Positions 57,781-64,000 of a DNA stretch of 64,000 nucleotides are shown piece after piece (position 1 is the stretch's first letter; the number at the start of each line of letters is the position of its first letter). The position numbers and the translations under genes are program-made. The notes beneath the pieces were generated by a model that had not been told where the DNA came from, ran no database searches, and saw only the letters and a list, made by a program, of their open reading frames with translations. This DNA comes from Dyella jiangningensis (GTDB lineage: Bacteria > Pseudomonadota > Gammaproteobacteria > Xanthomonadales > Rhodanobacteraceae): NCBI RefSeq assembly GCF_003264855.1, contig NZ_NFZS01000001.1, positions 992,001 to 1,056,000 on the forward strand. The letters are read 5' to 3'.

Positions 57781-59715
57781 ATGATCGATAACGAGGACGT
57801 TGCCGCGCTGCTGGGCACGGAAGGCCCCTTCGCCCGCGAGCTACCCAATTTCGCCCCGCGCGCCGCCCAGCAGGCGATGGCGCGCGCGGTGCAGCACGCC
57901 ATCGCCGAGCGCGAGACCTTGGTCGCCGAAGCTGGTACCGGCACCGGCAAGACCTTCGCGTACCTGGTGCCTGCGCTGTTGTCTGGCGAGCGCGTGATCG
58001 TTTCGACCGGCACCAAGGCGCTGCAGGACCAGTTGTATTTCCGCGATCTCCCGCGCGTGCGCTCCGTGCTGGATGCGCGCCTGAAGACGGCGCTGCTGAA
58101 GGGACGTTCCAACTACCTGTGCCTGTATCGCCTGGACCAGACCGTACGCGAAGGTGCCACGTTCGATCGCACGCAGGCGTCGCAGCTTGCTGCGGTTCGC
58201 GCGTGGTCGGCGCGCACGCGGCGTGGCGATCGCATGGAACTGGCGGAGGTGCCCGAAGAATCGCCGTTGTGGCCGCGCGTCACGTCCACGCCGGAAAATT
58301 GCCTGGGCGTGGAATGCCCGTTCTATGACGACTGCCACGTGGTGAAGGCGCGGCGCGAAGCGCAGGAAGCCGATCTCGTGGTGGTCAACCATCACCTGTT
58401 GTTTGCCGACCTCGCGCTGAAGCAGGGAGGCTTCGGCGAGATCCTGCCGGGTGCGCAGGCCTTCGTTCTCGACGAGGCACATCAGATTCCCGAGCTGGCA
58501 GGGCAGTTCTTCTCGCAGAGCATCAGCGCGCGACAGCTCACCGAGCTGGCGCAGGACAGCCTCAATGAGTGCAATGGCGTGACCGGCGCCATCGGCCTGC
58601 TGCTCGAACCCGTGGAAGCCTTGCAGGAAACGGTGCGCAAGCTGCGCCTGGCGATGGATGTGCTGCCCGAGCGCGGCCCATTCCATTTGCTGGAGGCCAG
58701 CGACGCCATCAACGCGGCGTTGCACGACACGCGCGACGTGCTGGCGGCGCTGACCGACGTGCTGGCGTCACAGGCGGAACGTTCGCGCGGGTTTGCGAAT
58801 GCGCACGAGCGCGCCGCACACCTGAGCGAACGTCTCGATCGCATCGCCGAGCGCGAGAGCGAACGGGACGTGCGCTGGTTCGAACTGTTTCCGCGCGGCT
58901 TTGCATTGCATGCCACACCGCTCGATCTCGCCGCGCCGTTGCGCGCGATGCGAGAGCAGACGCAGGCGGCCTGGATACATACGTCTGCCACGCTCTCGGT
59001 GGCGGGCAGCTTCGATCATTTCGCTCGGCAGCTCGGGTTGGAAGATCCGCAGACGCTGCATGTCGAGAGCCCGTTCGACTATGCGAAGCAGGCGCTGTGC
59101 TACCTGCCCGAAAACCTGCCCGATCCCTCCGTTCGCGACTACACCGATCGCGTGGTCGAGGCCGTGCTGCCTGTCCTGCATGCATCGAATGGGCGCGCCT
59201 TCCTGCTGTTCACCTCGCATCGGGCCTTGCGTCGCGCCGCCGAGCTTCTGCGCGAGCGCGTGCCATGGCCGCTGTTCGTGCAGGGCACCGCGCCGCGCCA
59301 TCGCCTGCTGGAAGAGTTCCGTGCGAGCGGCCATGGCGTGCTGCTGGGCGCCGCGAGTTTCTGGGAGGGCGTGGACGTGGCGGGCGAGGCGCTGAGCGTC
59401 GTGGTGATCGACAAGCTGCCCTTCGCGGCGCCGGACGATCCGGTGCTGCAGGCGCGCCTGGAAGCACTGGAGCATTCGGGCATCAATCCCTTCATGGGCT
59501 GGCAGGTGCCCAGCGCGGTGATCGCGCTCAAGCAGGGCGCGGGACGCCTGATCCGTGACGTGCACGACCGTGGCGTACTGGTGCTGTGCGATCCGCGCCT
59601 CACCACCAAGGGATACGGACGTCTGTTCCTGGGCAGCCTGCCGCCCATGCCGCGCACGCGGGTGTTGGGCGATGTGCAGGCGTTCTTCGCCGGCGGTGCA
59701 TCGTCGGTCGGGTGA
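57781..59715 (+). CDS. yoaA: DinG-family iron-sulfur DNA helicase (YoaA type)
   Basis: A 644-residue XPD/DinG-like helicase. Walker A AEAGTGTGKTFAYL (about 49-62), the [4Fe-4S] cysteines (LCLYRL about 113, then ENCLGVECPFYDDC about 172-185), 'ADLVVVNHHLLF', DEAH in LDEAHQIPE (about 229), and C-terminal motifs 'TSATLSVAG', 'LLFTSHRALR', 'LGAASFWEGVDV' and 'QGAGRLIRD'. Length matches E. coli YoaA (636). Such helicases unwind DNA 5'-3' in repair of replication damage. ATG 57781 is chosen. Confidence 0.9.
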   Translation: MIDNEDVAALLGTEGPFARELPNFAPRAAQQAMARAVQHAIAERETLVAEAGTGTGKTFAYLVPALLSGERVIVSTGTKALQDQLYFRDLPRVRSVLDARLKTALLKGRSNYLCLYRLDQTVREGATFDRTQASQLAAVRAWSARTRRGDRMELAEVPEESPLWPRVTSTPENCLGVECPFYDDCHVVKARREAQEADLVVVNHHLLFADLALKQGGFGEILPGAQAFVLDEAHQIPELAGQFFSQSISARQLTELAQDSLNECNGVTGAIGLLLEPVEALQETVRKLRLAMDVLPERGPFHLLEASDAINAALHDTRDVLAALTDVLASQAERSRGFANAHERAAHLSERLDRIAERESERDVRWFELFPRGFALHATPLDLAAPLRAMREQTQAAWIHTSATLSVAGSFDHFARQLGLEDPQTLHVESPFDYAKQALCYLPENLPDPSVRDYTDRVVEAVLPVLHASNGRAFLLFTSHRALRRAAELLRERVPWPLFVQGTAPRHRLLEEFRASGHGVLLGAASFWEGVDVAGEALSVVVIDKLPFAAPDDPVLQARLEALEHSGINPFMGWQVPSAVIALKQGAGRLIRDVHDRGVLVLCDPRLTTKGYGRLFLGSLPPMPRTRVLGDVQAFFAGGASSVG

Positions 59716-59794
59716 TCCCGTCAGGCCGGCACTGGTTTTCTGCGCCCGGTCGCTGGACGATGTCCCGACATTCCACCGCGTGGAGGGCGACGGC

Positions 59795-60163
59795 ATGGCC
59801 AAGGTCACCGGCATGGGCGGCTTCTTCTTCAAGTCGCGCGATCCCAAGGCATTGGGCGAGTGGTATGCCCAGCACCTGGGCTTGTCGATCGAAGGATGGG
59901 GCGGCGTGCGTTTCGACGACGATGCCGCGCGCAGCGGCTACACCGTCTGGTGCCCGTTCGCCGCGGACACCGATTACTTCGCGCCCAGCGCGCAACCGTA
60001 CATGATCAATTTCCGCGTGGATGATCTCGACGGCATGCTCGCCAGGCTTCGCGAAGGCGGCGTGACGGTGGATGACCGTGTCGAGGAAAGCGAGTTCGGG
60101 CGTTTCGGCTGGATCATGGATCCGGAAGGCACGCGCATCGAACTGTGGCAGCCGCCGGCCTAG
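59795..60163 (+). CDS. VOC-superfamily protein
   Basis: A 122-residue VOC protein. 'GGFFFKSRDPKALGEWYAQH' and 'GLSIEGWGGVRF' form the first module. 'PYMINFRVDDLDGMLARLRE', 'FGRFGWIMDPEGTRIELWQP' form the second. The ending PEG.RIELWQP is typical of a large subgroup of small VOC proteins near glyoxalase I, of unknown reaction. ATG 59795 is chosen; the frame upstream overlaps yoaA. It converges with the MmyB-like regulator, with only 3 nt between stop codons. Confidence 0.86.
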   Translation: MAKVTGMGGFFFKSRDPKALGEWYAQHLGLSIEGWGGVRFDDDAARSGYTVWCPFAADTDYFAPSAQPYMINFRVDDLDGMLARLREGGVTVDDRVEESEFGRFGWIMDPEGTRIELWQPPA

Positions 60164-60166
60164 GCG

Positions 60167-60973
60167 CTAAGCGGCGGCGAGTTGCCGGAGACATGCCGCT
60201 GTCGCCGCATCGGCAGGCACGAAGGCTTCCAGCGCCAGCTCGGCGAGCGTGATGTCCATCGGCGTGCCGAACACCGTCGTGGTGCTCAGCATCGACAGCA
60301 CGGCATCACCGAGTTCGAGTTCCATCGGCACCGCGATCGCATCGTTGGTATGCGAAGACGCCGACTCCTCACCCGGATAGCTGCGCAGTTCGGCGAGCAG
60401 CGTCATCAGCCCCGGATCCTGCGTGGCATCGATCTGCCGTCGCAGGCGTTCGAGCAGGTGCGCACGCCACACCGGCAGGTTGCGGATGCGCGGCGCGAGT
60501 CCTGTCGGATGCAGGCTCAGCTTGAGCACGTGGATGGGCGGCTGCAGCCACTGCGGCGGGAGCCCTGCGAGCAGGCGTTGCGTGGCCTGATTGCAGTCGA
60601 CCAGATGCCAGTGGCGATCGACCACCAGGGCTGGATAGGGCTCCATGCCCTGCAGCAGCAGGCGCATGGTGTCGCGCACGGAAGCCAGCGCGGGATCGGC
60701 TAGCGCGCGCTCGCGATAGGCGGGTGCGAAGCCCGCGGCGATCAGCAGTTGGTTGCGCTCGCGCAAGGGAATCTCCAGGTACTCGGCAAGGCGCACGATC
60801 ATGTCGCGACTCGGTTGCGCGCGACCCGACTCCATGAAGCTGAGGTGGCGCGTGGAGATCTCCGCACCGCTGGCGAGGTCCAGCTGGCTCAAGCGCCGAT
60901 GCCGCCGCCACTCGCGCAGCAGGTCGCCGATCGGGCGTGGGGAAGCGGCGGGCAGGGCGGCAGTATGGCTCAT
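60167..60973 (-). CDS. XRE-family regulator with MmyB-like ligand-binding domain
   Basis: A 268-residue protein. The N-terminal helix-turn-helix spans 'IGDLLREWRRHRRLSQLDLA' (about 15-34) and 'GAEISTRHLSFMESGRAQPS' (about 36-55). The C-terminal PAS-like MmyB domain includes 'YPALVVDRHWHLVDCNQATQ' and 'RNLPVWRAHLLERLRRQIDA'. MmyB-type regulators control neighbouring small-molecule metabolic genes; known ligands include fatty-acid-like molecules. A SnoaL-like gene lies 98 nt upstream on the same strand and might be co-regulated. Confidence 0.86.
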   Translation of the reverse strand: MSHTAALPAASPRPIGDLLREWRRHRRLSQLDLASGAEISTRHLSFMESGRAQPSRDMIVRLAEYLEIPLRERNQLLIAAGFAPAYRERALADPALASVRDTMRLLLQGMEPYPALVVDRHWHLVDCNQATQRLLAGLPPQWLQPPIHVLKLSLHPTGLAPRIRNLPVWRAHLLERLRRQIDATQDPGLMTLLAELRSYPGEESASSHTNDAIAVPMELELGDAVLSMLSTTTVFGTPMDITLAELALEAFVPADAATAACLRQLAAA

Positions 60974-61071
60974 CGGCGTGGACGGTCCAGGCGGGTGATC
61001 GCGTCATCTTCCCATGCGAGCGCAACCGGAGGCGGGGACGACGGCGCATCGCACCGCCGTCCCGATGGCGC

Positions 61072-61443
61072 TCAGGCCATCTGCGGAACCTTGTCCAGGA
61101 AGCCGAACACCTGGCGGATGCGGCCGTCCTGCAGCGACGCCACGTCGAAGCCGATCACCAGCGGTTCCTCGGCACCCGGCGCGGCCAGATGCCACTGGAA
61201 ACGCAGCGTGTCGTGATGGGCGTCGACATCGCCGGCCAAAGTGAACCGGTGACCCGGGAACATGTTCTGCACCGCGGCGACGGTGGCATCGATGGCTTCC
61301 CAACCCTTGGCATCCACCATCGGGTCGGTGTAGCGCGCATGCTCGTTGTAGACATCCTCGATGAGGTTGCGGCGACGCAGGGTGTCGGTCTCGTTCCAGC
61401 TGGCGATATAGCGTTCAGCGAGGGCATAGGCATCGGTGGGCAT
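61072..61443 (-). CDS. SnoaL-like (NTF2-fold) protein
   Basis: A 123-residue NTF2-like protein: 'ALAERYIASWNETDTLRRRN', 'YTDPMVDAKGWEAIDATVAA', 'FPGHRFTLAGDVDAHHDTLR', 'LVIGFDVASLQDGRIRQVFG' and 'FLDKVPQ'. This is the cone-shaped fold of SnoaL-type cyclases and hydratases, and such stand-alone members commonly neighbour MmyB-type regulators. Function unknown. The start ATG 61443 has GAGGAG-like purines upstream. Confidence 0.83.
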   Translation of the reverse strand: MPTDAYALAERYIASWNETDTLRRRNLIEDVYNEHARYTDPMVDAKGWEAIDATVAAVQNMFPGHRFTLAGDVDAHHDTLRFQWHLAAPGAEEPLVIGFDVASLQDGRIRQVFGFLDKVPQMA

Positions 61444-61652
61444 CTTCGTTCTCCTCTTCGTGTTCGTTGGGGTGAGTCCAGCTTGCGGCCACCCGAGCGC
61501 ACAAGCGATTACCTGGCAGGTAATGGATCGTTGTCCTGCTTTTGCCTCCGTCGTGCCCGGCCTTGCCGCCGTCGGGCCCTCTCGATGGCGGCAGGGCCGG
61601 TGAACCTGCCAGACGTGTCCGGGGCGATGCTTGCCATTACCATGGAGTCCTC

Positions 61653-62342
61653 ATGAATCTGCTCGCCATTGAAACCTCCACCGAAGCCTGTTCCGTCGCC
61701 CTGATCCATGGCGACGAAATCATCGCGCGCAGCGAAATCGCGCCTCGTCGCCACGCCGAGCTGGTGTTACCAATGGCGGACAACCTGCTGGCCGAAGCCG
61801 GCTTGGGGCGCCACGCGCTTGACGCGATCGCCGTGGGCCGCGGCCCTGGCGCATTCACCGGCGTACGTCTCGGCATCTCGCTGGCGCAGGGCATGGCGCT
61901 GGCGTTGGACGTACCGGTGGTCACCGTGTCGTCGCTCGCTGCACTCGCACTGGAAGCGCCAGAAGACGAATCGGCGATCCTCGCCGTGATCGATGCGCGC
62001 ATGGGCGAGATCTACGCCGCCAGTTTTCGTCGCGACGACAACGGTGGCCTGATCGCGCTCGACGATGAACGCGTGTGCCTGCCGCAAGCGCTGTCGTTGC
62101 CCGAGCAGGTGCGGTGGCATGTGGTCGGCACCGGCTGGGCCACCTATGCCGGCGAGTTGCGTCCTCGTCTCACCGGTGAGCTGCTGTCTGCTGAAGGTGC
62201 GCGCTACCCGCAGGCGCGACATGTCGCGGAATTGGCCGCGCGCGAATTCGCGGCGGGCGGTGCAACGGCGCCCGAACATGCATTACCGGTATACCTGCGC
62301 GACAAGGTGGCGCTCACGCTGGTGGAGCAAGGCAAAGCCTGA
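61653..62342 (+). CDS. tsaB: tRNA t6A biosynthesis protein TsaB
   Basis: A 229-residue ASKHA-fold protein matching TsaB. The N terminus MNLLAIETSTEACSVAL (1-17) is diagnostic, followed by 'SEIAPRRHAELVLPMADNLL', 'VGRGPGAFTGVRLGISLAQG' (about 64-83) and 'AILAVIDARMGEIYAASFRR'. TsaB is the non-catalytic partner of TsaD and TsaE in threonylcarbamoylation of A37 in ANN-decoding tRNAs. ATG 61653 has GGAG upstream; longer starts lack one. Confidence 0.93.
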   Translation: MNLLAIETSTEACSVALIHGDEIIARSEIAPRRHAELVLPMADNLLAEAGLGRHALDAIAVGRGPGAFTGVRLGISLAQGMALALDVPVVTVSSLAALALEAPEDESAILAVIDARMGEIYAASFRRDDNGGLIALDDERVCLPQALSLPEQVRWHVVGTGWATYAGELRPRLTGELLSAEGARYPQARHVAELAAREFAAGGATAPEHALPVYLRDKVALTLVEQGKA

Positions 62343-62353
62343 CGCCGCGTTTT

Positions 62354-62369
62354 GTAGGAATTTTCCTAC
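62354..62369. promoter_or_regulatory. GTAGGAA-TT-TTCCTAC palindrome after tsaB
   Basis: A perfect 7-bp inverted repeat with a 2-nt centre, 12 nt after the tsaB stop and 130 nt before the M19 start. It could be an operator for the dipeptidase gene or a small processing hairpin. No T-run supports termination. Confidence 0.35.
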
Positions 62370-62499
62370 GACTTGTATGAGATGCCGTTCCGGCGTCTGT
62401 CCCGCTATGGTTGCCGGGTCCCAGGGGAAACACGGACGGGACCGCCGGCCACGGATGGCCACGATTCACTTCGCGCCGCGACCTGAGGGGAGACGCCGC

Positions 62500-63647
62500 A
62501 TGAGTCGTCCGGGGGATCGCAGGGCATTCCTTTCGATGTCGAGCCGCGCGTTGGTCGCCGGCATGCTGGCACCCACCGCGACGTTCGCCGCTGCCGGCAG
62601 CCATGGCGCCGCTTCCACCGCAGGCAAGTCGCCGGCAACCTCTACGACAACGCGTTCGTGCTTGACGGCAACAGCACGCCCGGCATCGGCGGCATCTGCT
62701 GCAGCGAAGACACCGCCGAAGCGCTGAAGATCGTCCGCGAGAGTGGCGTCACCGCCATGAAGACCACCATGGGTGGCTTCGAGGGCAGCTTCGAAGAGAC
62801 GGTGGCCGAGATCGCCGCCGTGCAGAAGCTGGTCGGGCACTTCCCCGATCGTTTTCTCCGGGTCGCTCGCCATGACGATCTCGATCGCGCCAAGCGCGAG
62901 CAGAAGCTGGCGCTCATCCTTTCGTTCGAGGCGGCCAGCATGCTGGGCGACAAGCCCGATCGCATCGAGACCTTCCGCAACCTCGATGTGCTGGTGATGC
63001 AGCTGTCCTACAACCGCAGGTCGCCGTTTGGCTGTGGCTGCCTCGACGGCGATGCCGACGGCGTCACCTCGCTGGGACGGGAGGCGATCGCGCGGATGAA
63101 TGCACTCGGCGTGGCGCTGGACCTGAGCCATGCCAACGTCGCGACCACGATGGACGGCATCGCCGCATCGACCAAGCCGGTGGTGATCACCCACGCGGGC
63201 TGCCGCGCCGTGTTCGATCATCCCCGCAACAAGAACGACCGCGAAATGAAGGCGATGGCGGACAAGGGCGGCGTGATGGGCATCTACATGCTGCCCTTTC
63301 TCACCGAGGACACACGCCAGCCGATGCTCGCGGATTTCATGCGGCACCTGACGCACGCGCTGGACGTGTGCGGCGAGGATCACGTCGGCATCGGCACCGA
63401 CCTGTCGGTGGCCGCGCTCACCGACGAGGACATCGCCTACGTGATGAAGTATCTGGAGGAGCGCCGGAAGAAGGGTATTGCCGCCCCCGGTGAAAATCGG
63501 CCGCTCTACATTCCGGACCTCAATACGCCGCGCCGGCTTGAGCGGGTGGCGGATGCCATGCAGAAGCAGGGCTATGGCTCGCGCACCATCGAGAAGGTGC
63601 TGGGCCTCAATTTCAGTCGCGTCTACCGCGACATCTGGATGGCCTGA
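62500..63647 (+). pseudogene. M19 membrane-dipeptidase homologue with a frameshift after its Tat signal
   Basis: A Tat-type signal (MSRPGDRRAFLSMSSRALVA..., start 62500) lies in one frame. Near 62620-62634 homology continues in another frame as 'GNLYDNAFVLDGNSTPGIGG' and runs to the stop at 63647. The shift equals loss of one base, or gain of two. The remainder is a full M19 dipeptidase: 'ILSFEAASML' (Glu ligand), 'DLSHANVATTMDG', 'VVITHAGCRAVFDHPRNKND' and 'VGIGTDLS'. The N-terminal HxD zinc motif appears as GNSTP, so one metal site may be absent even if intact. It is either a recent pseudogene or a sequencing error; without the signal the product would remain cytoplasmic, from a GTG at 62658. 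Confidence 0.75.
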
Positions 63648-63652
63648 GGCCG

Positions 63653-64000
63653 TCAGCCGGGAGACTTGTCCCCGGGCGGATCCCCCGGAGCGGGCGGCAG
63701 CGGCTTGCCTGACTGGATCGCGTGCGCGTTCATGATCGCCGGTAGCAGGCCGGGAAAGCGCTGCTGGATCTCGTCGCAGCGGGTCGTATTGAGCATCTCC
63801 ACGCCGCGCCGCTCGCTGCGGATCAGCCCCGCCTCGCGCAGCGCCCGGAAGTGCTGGGAAAGGGTGGACTTGGGGATGCAGCGGTCTTCGACCTGCAGGA
63901 AGGCCGAGCAACTGCTGTTGGCGCCCTCCGCGCAGGCCAGCTGCGCGTAGATACGGACGCGTACGGGATCGGACAGCGCATGGAGGATGCCCTCCACGGT
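63653..64000 (-). CDS. ArsR-family transcriptional regulator (N terminus cut by window edge)
   Basis: At least 115 residues of an ArsR-type winged helix: 'ILHALSDPVRVRIYAQLACA', then 'CIPKSTLSQHFRALREAGLI' (recognition helix) and 'SERRGVEMLNTTRCDEIQQR' (wing). Cysteines at EDRCIPKS and SSCSAF could be sensing residues but are not a recognised ArsR metal site. The frame is open to the right edge, and GTG 63997 may be internal, so the true start is probably outside the window. The tail is Pro/Gly-rich. It converges with the M19 gene, with 5 nt between stop codons. Confidence 0.85.
   Translation of the reverse strand, partial: TVEGILHALSDPVRVRIYAQLACAEGANSSCSAFLQVEDRCIPKSTLSQHFRALREAGLIRSERRGVEMLNTTRCDEIQQRFPGLLPAIMNAHAIQSGKPLPPAPGDPPGDKSPG

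Overview
The window is high-GC gammaproteobacterial chromosome. A fused aspartate kinase/diaminopimelate decarboxylase, a MurD2/MurL peptidoglycan pair and many short palindromic repeats point to the Xanthomonadales, most likely Rhodanobacteraceae (Dyella, Luteibacter, Rhodanobacter group). The assignment rests on gene content, because no rRNA or tRNA was seen. It reads as ordinary core chromosome with dense repeats between the genes. No prophage, integrase, transposase or CRISPR array was recognised.

Layout. 1-5163: the edge of an acyl-CoA dehydrogenase, a small lipoprotein, a SET-domain methyltransferase, a 1-kb repeat field, a Gre-like factor and an EF-G-like GTPase. 5163-12300: two tandem TonB-like proline-rich membrane proteins, a large exported Gly/Tyr/Trp-rich protein and a lipoprotein. 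12300-21000 (minus strand): a PlpD-like patatin/beta-barrel protein, an IorAB-type molybdenum hydroxylase pair that has lost key residues, an amino-acid permease and a sedolisin protease. 21400-29060 (plus strand): class I fumarase, lysAC, a DUF559 nuclease bracketed by inverted repeats, then murL and murD2. 29000-33000: a ThuA protein, a GNAT acetyltransferase, a small membrane protein and an M13 peptidase. 33200-41800 (minus strand): tamB, tamA and a GH17-GT2 glucan synthase. 41900-49100: a LuxR regulator, a methyltransferase, dps with an OxyR-like site, hrpA carrying an in-frame repeat, and a small exported protein. 49200-64000: relA, a TPR membrane protein, an NAD-binding protein, PBP1b with a TPR lipoprotein, VOC proteins, a YoaA-type helicase, an MmyB-like regulator with a SnoaL protein, tsaB, a frameshifted M19 dipeptidase and an ArsR regulator cut by the edge.

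Envelope biogenesis is the main shared theme: MurL/MurD2 and LysAC supply peptidoglycan precursors, PBP1b polymerises them, TamAB serves the outer membrane, and the GH17-GT2 protein makes glucan. Cytoplasmic stress functions (relA, dps, hrpA, yoaA) are interspersed.

The most unusual content is non-coding. Three elements of 265-292 bp (A 4898-5162, B 8460-8751, C 38790-39056) share a three-arm fold: an outer stem of about 31 bp enclosing two hairpins. Their stems differ in sequence but stay paired, while some loops are conserved. A second repeat family flanks the DUF559 nuclease gene in inverted orientation, recurs elsewhere, and occurs in frame inside hrpA. A third family (GTAGGAGCGCACCC-type) forms inverted doublets, mostly between convergent genes.
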